A DNA stretch of 64,000 bases from Deltaproteobacteria bacterium (GTDB lineage: Bacteria > Myxococcota_A > UBA9160 > JAFDDA01): the NCBI GenBank assembly GCA_019311105.1, contig JAFDDA010000011.1, forward strand, positions 20,750 to 84,749, written 5' to 3'. A program made the position numbers and the translations under genes. Positions within the stretch are counted from its first letter, which is position 1. Each line of letters opens with the position of its first letter. Positions 26,246 to 34,391 of this stretch are shown here, piece after piece. The notes beneath the pieces are model-generated. The model was not told the DNA's origin. It did no database searches and saw nothing but the letters and a program-made list of their open reading frames with translations.

Positions 26246-26734
26246 ATGCTGCGCTGGTTCTACATCGGTCTCGGCTGTCTCGTGGTGGCCTCGATGATCT
26301 ACCTCGAATCGGTCCGCCGGACGGGCCAGGAGCCGGGTGCCCTCGTCGGGATGCCCGAGCTCGCCCTGCCGGAACTGCGAGTCATCACCGGCGGCGCACC
26401 GGTGCTCGTCTTCCACGTGGGCAACCCGGAGGCAGTGGCCCGAGTGCGCGCCGCCGTGTCCCCGGAGCGAATCGTGGCCGAGACGCCGAGCGGCTTCGCG
26501 CTCCGAGAGGGCCGAGTCGTCTCCGCGGGCCACGACGCCACCGCCACATTGCTGACCGAGGCCGGCTGGACCGACCGCCCCCTCGCAATCCACCGCGCAG
26601 AACCCCGCCTCCCCGACTACCGCGGCGGCATCGCCCGCGCCGGCGCACGGGGAGGCAAGGCGTCCAACGCGTTGGCCCACAAGAGCCATCTCACGCAGCG
26701 AGAGGCGATGGCGGTAATCGAATCGCTCGACTGA
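26246..26734 (+). CDS. hypothetical membrane-anchored protein
   Basis: A 162-residue protein with one N-terminal hydrophobic helix (RWFYIGLGCLVVASMIYLES), then a soluble region with short alternating strands and a basic, Gly/Ala/Arg-rich C-terminus. I do not recognise a domain. It starts 24 bases after frmA on the same strand and could be co-transcribed. Codon use matches its neighbours, so it is probably real. It is followed by 242 bases without a gene that hold two repeat types. Confidence 0.6.
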   Translation: MLRWFYIGLGCLVVASMIYLESVRRTGQEPGALVGMPELALPELRVITGGAPVLVFHVGNPEAVARVRAAVSPERIVAETPSGFALREGRVVSAGHDATATLLTEAGWTDRPLAIHRAEPRLPDYRGGIARAGARGGKASNALAHKSHLTQREAMAVIESLD

Positions 26735-26758
26735 TTGAACCGCAAGCGCCCACCCCAA

Positions 26759-26906
26759 GGGACTTCGACGTGGGGGAGCCTGGGGCGAAATAAAGCGCAG
26801 CCACCGCCCCAAAAGACTCAGAGCCCCTGACGACCCCAACCGCCGCGCACCCTCCAACCCGTGCGAAGCGAGCCATTCGCCGCAGGCTCCCCCACGTCGA
26901 AGTCCC
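26759..26906. repeat. 148-bp unit bounded by perfect 24-bp inverted repeats
   Basis: A 24-bp sequence beginning GGGACTTCGACGTGGGGG at 26759-26782 returns as its exact reverse complement at 26883-26906. The 100-bp interior has no gene. Perfect long termini around a short non-coding core suggest a MITE-like element or a long-range cruciform. Ten bases further on lies a copy of the 34-bp dispersed repeat. Confidence 0.75.
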
Positions 26907-26915
26907 GCCCCACCC

Positions 26916-26949
26916 TTTCGTCATCAAACAGAACCGTCCCCTTCGTCAG
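26916..26949 (+). repeat. 34-bp dispersed repeat, copy 2
   Basis: This copy matches the minus-strand copy at 18280-18247 at 33 of 34 positions by eye and shares the GAACCGTCCCCTTCGTCAG core with the copy at 54260. It ends 27 bases before the dipeptidase start. The TTCGTCA motif occurs twice inside the unit. Confidence 0.8.
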
Positions 26950-26976
26950 GGGTGGGGGTCGGGCTAGGCTTGGGGC

Positions 26977-28053
26977 ATGGGCGAGCTCGAGTTCCGCGAC
27001 CACCGTGCTGACCCCGACGCTTGGGCTCGCGAGCTCGGCATCTCGCGGGAGGCGGTGGAGGTCTACCTGGCGAGCGACGTGCTCGACCTCCACCTCGACA
27101 CCTTCATCTGGAATCGCGTGTTCGGCTACGACCTGCGGCGCCGCCACGAGCGCGGGCTCCTCGGTCGGCACTTCTACGGGCAGGTGGACTTCCCGCGCAT
27201 CCTCGAGGCCCAGATCACGGGCGGCACCTGGGTCATCACGACCAACCCGCTCCGACCCCGGGGCGGCCGACCCGAGACCTTCGTCGCCAACCTCGCCCGG
27301 CTCCGCAAGCTGTTCGCGACCGTCTCGGACCAGTTCGCCGTGGTGCGAAACGTCGCCGAATACCGAGCCGCACGGGCCGCCGGGAAACACGGCGCCTTCA
27401 TCGGAATCCAGGGCGGCAATGCCCTCGACCGCGAACTCGAGAGCCTCGATCTGATCGCAGACGATTGCGTCCTGCGCATCACGCTCGTCCACCTTTCCTC
27501 CTCTACCCTGGGGGTCACCAGCTCGCCGGCTGCCGGGCGCCGCAAGGACGAGGGCCTCTCGGACCTCGGGCGCGACTACGTCCGGCGCCTCAACGAGAAG
27601 AAGATCTTCCTCGACCTGGCCCACATCAATCGCGCCGGGTTCTTCGATGCGCTCTCCGTCCACGACAAGAGCCAGCCGGTGCTCGTCACCCATACCGGCG
27701 TCACAGGTGTCCACCCGCATTGGCGAAACCTCGACGATGAGCAGCTGCGCGCCGTCGCCGACCTCGGCGGCACCATCGGCGTCATGTACCAGGAGAGCTT
27801 CCTCGGGAAGCCGCCCTGCACCACCGAGACCGTGGTGGATCATGTCGAACACATCGTGAACACCGTGGGCGAAGATCACGCGTCCCTGGGTAGCGACTGG
27901 GACGGAGCGATCAGCCCCCCGCGCGACCTCACGACGTGCCTCGATCTCCCTCGCGTGGCGGACCGGATGCTCCAGCGCGGCTGGTCGCCGGAGCGGGTGC
28001 AGAAGATCCTCGGTGGCAATTTCCTGCGCACCGTGGAAATGCTCCGCGGGTGA
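26977..28053 (+). CDS. membrane dipeptidase (renal dipeptidase family, M19)
   Basis: A binuclear-zinc dipeptidase-fold protein of 358 residues. Expected metal-site segments appear in order: DLHLDTFIW (the HxD), GIQGGNAL (the bridging-Glu segment, here with Gln), DLAHIN, VTHTGVTGVHPHWRNLDDE and GSDWDG. The usual family motif has Glu where GIQGG has Gln, so one metal-bridging residue may be replaced. No signal peptide is seen, so it is probably cytoplasmic. Substrate is unknown; the family includes D-aminoacylases and enzymes of amide catabolism. Its TGA is the first codon of a 32-bp tandem repeat. Confidence 0.88.
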   Translation: MGELEFRDHRADPDAWARELGISREAVEVYLASDVLDLHLDTFIWNRVFGYDLRRRHERGLLGRHFYGQVDFPRILEAQITGGTWVITTNPLRPRGGRPETFVANLARLRKLFATVSDQFAVVRNVAEYRAARAAGKHGAFIGIQGGNALDRELESLDLIADDCVLRITLVHLSSSTLGVTSSPAAGRRKDEGLSDLGRDYVRRLNEKKIFLDLAHINRAGFFDALSVHDKSQPVLVTHTGVTGVHPHWRNLDDEQLRAVADLGGTIGVMYQESFLGKPPCTTETVVDHVEHIVNTVGEDHASLGSDWDGAISPPRDLTTCLDLPRVADRMLQRGWSPERVQKILGGNFLRTVEMLRG

Positions 28054-28128
28054 AACCCTCGCTGGCGAGAATCCACAGGTGTTGACGCCCTCGCTGGTGA
28101 GAATCCACACGTGTTGAAACCCTCAGGG
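28051..28128 (+). repeat. 32-bp tandem repeat, 2.4 copies
   Basis: Units start at 28051, 28083 and 28115 (the last partial). The first unit begins TGAAACCCTCGCTGGCGAGA and ends CCACAGGTGT; the second differs at about four positions. Each full unit contains a small CTCGC-TG-GCGAG type hairpin. The first TGA is the stop codon of the dipeptidase gene. It resembles a REP-like or terminator-derived tandem array. Confidence 0.8.
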
Positions 28129-28148
28129 CCGGCCGACGTCCAACCCCC

Positions 28149-28913
28149 ATGAACCGAACGGCCCTCCTCCTTGCCGCGGTCGTCGCCGGGTCGAGCCCAG
28201 CGATGGCCTTCGACGTCGAGACCTACGCCGAACAGCTGACCCGCCATACCCGGGCCGTCGAAGACACCGCAGGCACGCGCATCGACTACGCGGGCCTGCG
28301 CAGCGACCCCGACTGGCGCCGAGTCGTCGCGAGCCTCGAGACTTCCAACCCGTCGCCCCTCGAAGGCGCCCGGGCCCTCGCCTTCTGGATCAACGCCTAC
28401 AACGTCCTGGCCCTCGATTGGATCGTGCGCGAGGGCCCGGTCGAGAGCATCCGCGACCTCGGGAACCTGTGGCGACCCGTGTGGAAGAAGTCGGCAGGCC
28501 GGGTCGGCGGCCACGAGGTCACCCTCGACGAGATCGAGCATCGGATCCTGCGCCCCATGGGAGAGCCCCGCATCCACTTCGCCATCGTCTGCGCTTCGAC
28601 CTCATGCCCGTCGCTGCGCCGCGAACCGTTCCGTGCCACCGAACTCCATCGCCAGCTCGACGAGCAGACACGCGAGTTCCTGGCCGACGCCAGGAAGGGC
28701 ATGGCCATCGCGCGCGCGCCCGAGAACGTCCGGCTCTCGAAGATCTTCGACTGGTTCGCGGAGGATTTCGGCAAGGCACAAGGCGTGGTCGCCTTCGTCA
28801 CCGAGCACGCGCCCGAGGCCGACCGAGCGTGGCTCCTCGAATACGCGGACCGAATGGACCTCGTCTACCTCCCCTACGACTGGCGCGTGAACGCCCTCCC
28901 CAGCCGCCCATGA
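28149..28913 (+). CDS. DUF547 protein, secreted
   Basis: A 254-residue protein with a Sec signal peptide (cleavage likely after SSPAMA) and a DUF547 domain: ALAFWINAYNVLALDWIV, then the core around RIHFAIVCASTSCPSLR with two close cysteines, then the KIFDWFAEDFG helix and the LPYDWRVN ending. DUF547 proteins are periplasmic or extracellular and of unknown biochemical role. Its stop overlaps the start of a second DUF547 gene (ATGA), so the two are a translationally coupled paralogous pair. Confidence 0.88.
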   Translation: MNRTALLLAAVVAGSSPAMAFDVETYAEQLTRHTRAVEDTAGTRIDYAGLRSDPDWRRVVASLETSNPSPLEGARALAFWINAYNVLALDWIVREGPVESIRDLGNLWRPVWKKSAGRVGGHEVTLDEIEHRILRPMGEPRIHFAIVCASTSCPSLRREPFRATELHRQLDEQTREFLADARKGMAIARAPENVRLSKIFDWFAEDFGKAQGVVAFVTEHAPEADRAWLLEYADRMDLVYLPYDWRVNALPSRP

Positions 28914-29806
28914 TCCGGCCGAGCCACGTTGCCGCGCTGCTGCTGCTGCTCGGGCTCTCGGGCTGCGCGAGCACGATCCACCCGCTCCAGCTGCCGAACC
29001 CTCGGGCCCTGCCGCCCACCGAGTTCTCCCACGCGGGTCTCGACCGCGTGCTCGAACGCTTCGTCGACGAAGACGGGCTCGTCGACTACGCCGCGCTCGG
29101 CCGCGAGCCCTTCGTGCTCGGCACCTATCTGGGCCAGCTCGCGGCCTACAGCCCCGTCAGCCACCCGGCGCTCTTCGCCAACTCAAACGCGCGGCTCGCC
29201 TACTGGCTCAATGCCTACAACGCCGTGGCGCTTCGCCTCGTCCTCGAGCACTACCCGATCACCAGTGTCCGGGACATCGAGGCCTGGTGGACGGCGGCGC
29301 TGCCCGAGGGCGCCGGCTTCTTCTACGGCTACCGCTTCCCGCTTGGCGGCCGGTCGACGAGCCTCTACACGCTCGAGAACCGGATCGTCCGACGCGGCTT
29401 CCCCGACCCCCGCATCCACTTTGCGCTGAACTGCGCGTCTCTCGGCTGCCCGGTGCTCCCGCGCCAGGCCTTCGACCCGGCTCGGCTCGACGAGCAACTC
29501 GCCCACGAGACCCGGCGCTTCCTCTCCGCAGCGCGGAACTTCCGCCTCGATGAGGCGACCCGGACGGCGTGGCTCTCGGCGATCTTCGATGGGTACGAGG
29601 GCGACTTCACGAAGTGGCAGAGCCGCCGGGGTGGCGATGCATCGCTGCTCGCCTTCGTCGCCGACCACGCCGGGCCCGAAGCCGCCGCAGCCGCCGCGCG
29701 GGCTGCAACCGAAGGGTTCACCGTCCGCTTCCACGAGCACGACTGGCGCTTGAACGACCAGGCCCTCGGCCCGCGCCCCGCTTCGGAGGCCTCTCTCCGG
29801 CCTTGA
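28910..29806 (+). CDS. DUF547 lipoprotein
   Basis: A second DUF547 protein (298 residues), with a lipobox LGLSGCAS that predicts a lipid-anchored periplasmic or outer-membrane protein. Matching motifs are LAYWLNAYNAVALRLVLE, SLYTLENRIVRRGF, RIHFALNCASLGCPVL and a C-terminal EHDWRLND, parallel to the first copy. Sequence between the two is otherwise well diverged. The 4-base overlap suggests stoichiometric production and perhaps a heteromer (inference). Confidence 0.9.
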   Translation: MIRPSHVAALLLLLGLSGCASTIHPLQLPNPRALPPTEFSHAGLDRVLERFVDEDGLVDYAALGREPFVLGTYLGQLAAYSPVSHPALFANSNARLAYWLNAYNAVALRLVLEHYPITSVRDIEAWWTAALPEGAGFFYGYRFPLGGRSTSLYTLENRIVRRGFPDPRIHFALNCASLGCPVLPRQAFDPARLDEQLAHETRRFLSAARNFRLDEATRTAWLSAIFDGYEGDFTKWQSRRGGDASLLAFVADHAGPEAAAAAARAATEGFTVRFHEHDWRLNDQALGPRPASEASLRP

Positions 29807-29913
29807 CCTCCGTGGCGGTTCCGCGCACCATGCTCGGCGTTGACTCCAGAATCAACGGGTGCCGAAGGCGCCCGAGACCGCGCCGCTCGCGCGCCCCGAA
29901 AGTGAGGACCCCC

Positions 29914-30339
29914 ATGGCGGAGGAGGCTCAGCCGCTCCCGGTCGTTTCCTACCTGAAGCTCCCCGAGAACGGCGACCCCTATCTCGAGGGTCAGAAGTGC
30001 GGGAGCTGCGGCTCCATCTTCCTGGGAGAGCGCGAGGTCTGCTCCAAGTGCGGCACGCGCGGCTCCTTCGACGCCGTGAAGCTCTCGAACCAGGGCAAGC
30101 TCTACGTCTACTCGATCGTCCACCGCTCGTTCCCGGGCATCGAGGTCCCCTACGTCTCGGCGATCGTCGACCTCGACGGCGGCGGCACGGTGAAGGGCAA
30201 CCTGATCGGCATCGACCCGGACCCGGAGAAGATCCAGTTCGGGATGCCCGTCGAGGTCGTCTACCAGGATGCGCTCGGCCGCAAGGACCGCGAGGGCAAC
30301 TCCTACATCTCCTACTTCTTCCAGCCGGCCAACGGCTGA
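29914..30339 (+). CDS. DUF35 / OB-fold zinc-ribbon protein, thiolase partner
   Basis: A 141-residue protein with an N-terminal rubredoxin-like zinc ribbon (Cys29, Cys32, Cys43, Cys46) and a C-terminal acyl-CoA-associated OB-fold (FPGIEVPYVSAIVDLDGGGT ... NLIGIDP). DUF35 proteins bind thiolase-like enzymes and form part of their active assembly, as with Ltp2/ChsH2 in steroid side-chain degradation. The thiolase gene begins 16 bases downstream, supporting that role here. The ATG has a weak GAGG site. Confidence 0.92.
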   Translation: MAEEAQPLPVVSYLKLPENGDPYLEGQKCGSCGSIFLGEREVCSKCGTRGSFDAVKLSNQGKLYVYSIVHRSFPGIEVPYVSAIVDLDGGGTVKGNLIGIDPDPEKIQFGMPVEVVYQDALGRKDREGNSYISYFFQPANG

Positions 30340-30355
30340 ACCCGAGGGATAAACC

Positions 30356-31501
30356 ATGAGCGAAGACGTCTACGTCGTCGGAATCGACATGATCAAGTTC
30401 GGCCGCTTCCCGGAGCGCTCGGTCCCGAACCTCGCCGCGGAGTCGGCGCTGCTGGCCCTCGACGATGCGGGCCTCAAGATCCAGGACATCCAGGCCCTGT
30501 GGAGCGGCAACCTCGGCCAAGCCGGTGCGATGGTCGGCCAGCGGATGCTCCAGGAGATCGGCCAGACCGGCATCCCCGTCGTGAACGTGGCCAACGCGTG
30601 CGCCACCGGCGCCACCGCGTTCCGCGACGCGTGGATGAGCGTGAAGGCCGGCGTCTACGACCTCGTCATGGCCGTCGGCGCCGAGCAGATGGGCAAGGGC
30701 CTGCTCGGTGGTGGTGGCGGCGGCAAGGGCATCCCGAAGGAGGGCCTGCTCGGCTCCGGCCTGATGCCGGCCGTGTTCGCCGAGGCGGGCCACGAGCACA
30801 GCGCGAAGTACGGCACGACCTTCGAGCAGTTCGCCAAGGTGTCGGTGAAGAACCACCACCACTCGACGCTGAACCCGAAGGCCATGTACCAGAAGGAGAC
30901 GCCTCTCGAGATGGTGATGGGCTCCGAGATGATCGCCTACCCGAACACGAAGCTGATGTGCTCGGTGAACGTCGACGGCTCGGCCGCCGCGGTGATCGCC
31001 TCCGAGAAGAAGGCGAAGGAGCTCGGCCTGATGGACCGCGCGGTCCGCATCAAGGCCTCGGCGCTGGCGAGCGACCCCTGGCAGGAGCGCGACCTCGTCA
31101 TGCCCGACGTCAACACCTGCACCCGCATCGCGGTCAAGAGCGCCTACGAGCAGGCGGGCTGCGGCCCCGACGACATCGACCTCGTCGAGCTGCACGACTG
31201 CTTCGCGACCGCGGAGATCCTCCACTACGAGAACCTCGGCCTGTGCGGCGACGGCGAGGCCGGGAAGATGATCGACGAGGGCGCCACCGCGCTCGGCGGC
31301 AAGACTCCGGTGAACGTCTCGGGTGGGCTGCTCTCGAAGGGCCACCCCCTCGGCGCCACCGGCATCGCGAACATCTACGAGGTCTCGACCCATCTGCGTG
31401 GCGAAGCCGGGAAGCGCCAGGTCGAGGGCGCCCGTATGGGCATGACCCACGTGATCGGCCTCGGGTCGGCTTGTGCGATTCATATCTTGGAAAAAGTCTG
31501 A
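30356..31501 (+). CDS. thiolase-fold lipid-transfer protein (SCP-x type)
   Basis: A 381-residue thiolase of the SCP-x/Ltp group. The nucleophile region NACATGATAFR keeps a cysteine (Cys82), the second signature ELHDCFATAEILHYENLGL is present, and the C-terminal SKGHPLGATG carries the active-site His. It could cleave 3-ketoacyl-CoA or act as a retro-aldolase with the DUF35 partner; which one is not decidable from sequence. A perfect 12-bp hairpin overlaps its stop codon. A CaiB-type racemase/transferase follows. Confidence 0.92.
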   Translation: MSEDVYVVGIDMIKFGRFPERSVPNLAAESALLALDDAGLKIQDIQALWSGNLGQAGAMVGQRMLQEIGQTGIPVVNVANACATGATAFRDAWMSVKAGVYDLVMAVGAEQMGKGLLGGGGGGKGIPKEGLLGSGLMPAVFAEAGHEHSAKYGTTFEQFAKVSVKNHHHSTLNPKAMYQKETPLEMVMGSEMIAYPNTKLMCSVNVDGSAAAVIASEKKAKELGLMDRAVRIKASALASDPWQERDLVMPDVNTCTRIAVKSAYEQAGCGPDDIDLVELHDCFATAEILHYENLGLCGDGEAGKMIDEGATALGGKTPVNVSGGLLSKGHPLGATGIANIYEVSTHLRGEAGKRQVEGARMGMTHVIGLGSACAIHILEKV

Positions 31502-31523
31502 TCTGCCCTCAGGGCAGATCAGA
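31497..31523 (+). terminator. perfect 12-bp hairpin overlapping the thiolase stop
   Basis: TCTGATCTGCCC, loop TCA, then GGGCAGATCAGA: an exact 12-bp stem whose left arm includes the thiolase TGA. No T-tract follows, so it is either a Rho-independent-like terminator without a U-run or an mRNA-stabilising structure. Confidence 0.55.
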
Positions 31524-31617
31524 AGCCAAGAAGTCTGGCCTGACACTCCAGAATCCGAACAGCTTGGCCTGACCATCTAGCCGCTTGGCTCCAGCCCAGC
31601 TCCCAGAGAGGATTCCC

Positions 31618-32763
31618 ATGCCCGGCCCCCTACAAGGCATCCGCGTCATCGAAATCGCAGGCATCGGCCCCGGCCCGTTCGCCGCCATGATGCTCGCCGA
31701 CATGGGCGCAGACGTGCTGCGCATCGATCGCGCCGGCAACGTGAAAGACGAGATCCCCACCGGCCCGAGCTCCGACCTGCTGGCGCGCGGGCGCCGCAGC
31801 GTTGGCATCGACCTGAAACACCCCGAAGGCGTCGAGGCCGTGCTCCGCTTGGTCGAGCAGGCCGATGTCCTTCAAGAAGGGTTCCGCCCCGGCGTGATGG
31901 AGCGGCTCGGCCTCGGGCCCGACGTCGCCCTCGCCCGCAACCCGCGGCTCGTCTATGGCCGCATGACGGGCTGGGGCCAGGAGGGCCCCCTCTCCCAGGC
32001 AGCGGGCCACGACATCAACTACATCGCGCAGTCCGGCGCGCTCGGCATGATCGGCCGCAAGGGCGAGCCGCCGCTGCCGCCCCTCAACCTCGTCGGCGAC
32101 TTCGGCGGCGGTGGGATGTACCTGATCTTCGGCATCGTCTGCGCGCTGCTCGAACGCGAGCGCTCGGGCCAGGGCCAGGTGGTGGACGCCGCCATGGTGG
32201 ACGGCGCCGCTTCGCTGACGACCATGTTCTACATGTTCCAAAACATGGGCGTGTGGAACCCGGAGCGCGGCACCAACGTGCTCGACACCGGGGCCCACTT
32301 CTACGAGGTCTATGAGACGAGCGACGGCGAGTACGTGTCGATCGGCTCCATCGAGCCCCAGTTCTACCGTGAGCTGCTCGAAAAGACCGGCCTCGCCGAC
32401 GCCGATCTGCCCCACCAGATGGACCGCACGAACTGGGAGCCCCTGAAGGATCGCCTGCGCGCGATCTTCAAGAGCAAGACCCGCGACCAGTGGTGCGAAA
32501 TCATGGAAGGCAGCGACGTCTGTTTCGCACCCGTGCTCTCCCCCGCCGAGGCGGTGAAGCACCCGGCCAACACGGCTCGCGACGTCTTCGTCGAGATCGA
32601 AGGGATCCACCAGCCGGGCCCAGCGCCGCGCTACAGCCGCACGAAGGCCGAGATCCAGCGCCCGCCGCCCCACACCGGCGAGCACACCGACGTGGCCCTG
32701 GCCGACTGGGGCTTCTCGGGCGAAGAGCTCGGAAAGCTTCGCGAGTCGGGCGCCATCAAGTAG
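31618..32763 (+). CDS. CaiB/BaiF family: alpha-methylacyl-CoA racemase-like
   Basis: A 381-residue class III CoA-transferase-fold protein. The AMACR hallmarks are [17 protein letters not shown] (catalytic His in GHDINY), then [17 protein letters not shown] (catalytic Asp). These favour a 2-methylacyl-CoA racemase over a CoA-transferase. Such racemases feed methyl-branched fatty or sterol side-chain acyl-CoAs into beta-oxidation. The ATG at 31618 is preceded by AGAGAGGA; a TTG 33 bases upstream is unlikely. The upstream DUF35-thiolase pair suggests a branched-chain acyl-CoA module. Confidence 0.9.
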   Translation: MPGPLQGIRVIEIAGIGPGPFAAMMLADMGADVLRIDRAGNVKDEIPTGPSSDLLARGRRSVGIDLKHPEGVEAVLRLVEQADVLQEGFRPGVMERLGLGPDVALARNPRLVYGRMTGWGQEGPLSQAAGHDINYIAQSGALGMIGRKGEPPLPPLNLVGDFGGGGMYLIFGIVCALLERERSGQGQVVDAAMVDGAASLTTMFYMFQNMGVWNPERGTNVLDTGAHFYEVYETSDGEYVSIGSIEPQFYRELLEKTGLADADLPHQMDRTNWEPLKDRLRAIFKSKTRDQWCEIMEGSDVCFAPVLSPAEAVKHPANTARDVFVEIEGIHQPGPAPRYSRTKAEIQRPPPHTGEHTDVALADWGFSGEELGKLRESGAIK

Positions 32764-32907
32764 CCGCGGCCGGGCCTGCCGCCCCAAGAGCGCGCGTTGC
32801 GCCCCTGCTGCGGGCCCGTTGCGCACGGCTGACGGAACCTTCCGCTCGAGGGGCCTCGGTCCGACAGCCTCACTCAAGGGCATCCCCGCCGCGCCGATGG
32901 GCTCTTC

Positions 32908-34365
32908 ATGCCCTCCCCTCGACGGCAAAGGCTCGATCTGCGCGCGCTGCTCCGCCTGCGCGCGACGCGCATGGTGCTGCTCGGCGGCGTCCTCGTCGGC
33001 ATCGCCCTGGCGATCTCGGCTGCGCTCACGCTCTCCCATGCCCTTTCGCCGGAGGCCTTTGCCGCCATGGCGGGCGAAGGCTTCGAGCGCGAGATCCACG
33101 TCGAGCGCGTCCAACTCGAGCTCGGGCGCACGGTGCGGCTCCGCATCGAGGGGATCCAGATCGAGGGCCTCGGCAGCGCCGCCGCCGCCGAGATCGAGTT
33201 GCGCCGACGTCCCTTGATTCACGGCAAGCTGCGCGCCCGGGTCGTGCGTTTCGAAGACCCGAAGATCGTGCTGCACCGGGGCCCAGGGGGCGAGTTCCTT
33301 CCCGTCTTCCAACCGGGCGAGGGGGGCAACCTCTCGGACCTCCCGGCCTTCGAGGCCGGCGGAGGCGAGATCCGCATCGTCCAGGGCGCGAAGCTCACCG
33401 CCGTCGTACGTTTGAAGACCCTGACCCTCGGCCGATTCGACGCCGACCACTCGGCGCCACTCGTCCTCTCGGGCAACGCCACCGGCGGCGACGGCCGCTG
33501 GCATACCCACCCCCTGCAAGTCCGCGGGCGGCTCGTCCAGACGCCGGAACGAATCGAACTGTTGGATGGCTTCGCGCGTGCGCGCCGCGTCGGCGCGGTC
33601 TGGTGGTCGGGCCGCGACGCCCGCGCGCGCTTCATCTACCGCGATGGCCGTCTTGAGATCGCGTCGCTCGACGTGCGCGGTTTCGGGGGCAACTGGCACG
33701 TGAGCGGCGTCGCCTGGCTGCGGGGTGGCATGCGGCTCGACCTGGCGACCCGGGTCGACGGCGTCGACTTCGCCTCCTTGCTCTCGGCGCTCGACGGCCG
33801 CGGGCCCGAGACCGACGCCGACCTCGGAACGTTGCGCATGCGTTGGGATCCCTTGCGGGTCCCCTGGCGCGGAGGCCCGCGCTTCGAAGAAGGGAACGGG
33901 GTCGGTCACCTGCGCGTCACCGGGGGGAGGTTGCCCGGGACGTCGCTCCTCGGGTCGTGGGTCGGGCTCGAACCGGAGCCGACGCCGGTGGAATCCTTCT
34001 CGGCACTCACACAGCTGCACGACGCTCGCCTTCACAGCGATGCACTCCGGCTCGTGACAGGCGACTACACCCTCGAAGCCCAGGGGAGCGTGGGGCTCGA
34101 TCGCACGGTGGCCCTGGAGGGCCGCCTGGATCTGGCGGGGGATCTTCTGCTCCCGAAGGGGGCCACGTTGTTGCCCACCGTCCCGGTCACGATCGGCGGG
34201 CTGCTTCCTCACCCAGACATCGATGCACACGTCTCGCGCCTGCCGGGCGGCGCCGTCACCGGTGCGGTTCAGAAGGTCGGCGGTGTGATTGGGGCGGCGG
34301 GCAGAAAAGTCGGGGGTGGCCTGGGCGCCGCGGGCCAGAAGATCGGCGACGCGCTCGGGCGCTAG
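32908..34365 (+). CDS. AsmA/DUF3971-like membrane-anchored protein
   Basis: A 485-residue protein with a basic N-terminus, one membrane helix (residues 20-45), and a long region of alternating short beta strands: REIHVERVQLELGRTVRLRI, the HGKLRARVVRFEDPKIVLH block, later LTLGRF and LRVTGG segments. This is the style of AsmA-like lipid-transfer or DUF3971 proteins, which bridge inner and outer membranes. The C-terminus is a Gly/Ala-rich repeat (KVGGVIGAAGRKVGGGLGAAG). It converges on a PEP-CTERM gene, both TAG stops lying in one hairpin. Confidence 0.7.
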   Translation: MPSPRRQRLDLRALLRLRATRMVLLGGVLVGIALAISAALTLSHALSPEAFAAMAGEGFEREIHVERVQLELGRTVRLRIEGIQIEGLGSAAAAEIELRRRPLIHGKLRARVVRFEDPKIVLHRGPGGEFLPVFQPGEGGNLSDLPAFEAGGGEIRIVQGAKLTAVVRLKTLTLGRFDADHSAPLVLSGNATGGDGRWHTHPLQVRGRLVQTPERIELLDGFARARRVGAVWWSGRDARARFIYRDGRLEIASLDVRGFGGNWHVSGVAWLRGGMRLDLATRVDGVDFASLLSALDGRGPETDADLGTLRMRWDPLRVPWRGGPRFEEGNGVGHLRVTGGRLPGTSLLGSWVGLEPEPTPVESFSALTQLHDARLHSDALRLVTGDYTLEAQGSVGLDRTVALEGRLDLAGDLLLPKGATLLPTVPVTIGGLLPHPDIDAHVSRLPGGAVTGAVQKVGGVIGAAGRKVGGGLGAAGQKIGDALGR

Positions 34366-34391
34366 TCGCCCGGGATCCCGCGCGACTAGCG
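34360..34391. terminator. 10-bp hairpin holding the stops of two convergent genes
   Basis: CGCTAGTCGC at 34360-34369 is the exact complement of GCGACTAGCG at 34382-34391, with a 12-base loop. The TAG in each arm is the stop codon of the gene reading into it. It fits a bidirectional terminator, though no T-run is present. Confidence 0.55.

Noticed and set aside
28051..28128. CRISPR array
   Set aside because: Units are contiguous with no spacers, only 2.4 copies, and no cas genes are present.
31630..34230. 866-codon antisense open frame opposite the CaiB and AsmA-like genes
   Set aside because: Composition is His/Glu/Arg-rich shadow sequence and the plus-strand genes are clear.
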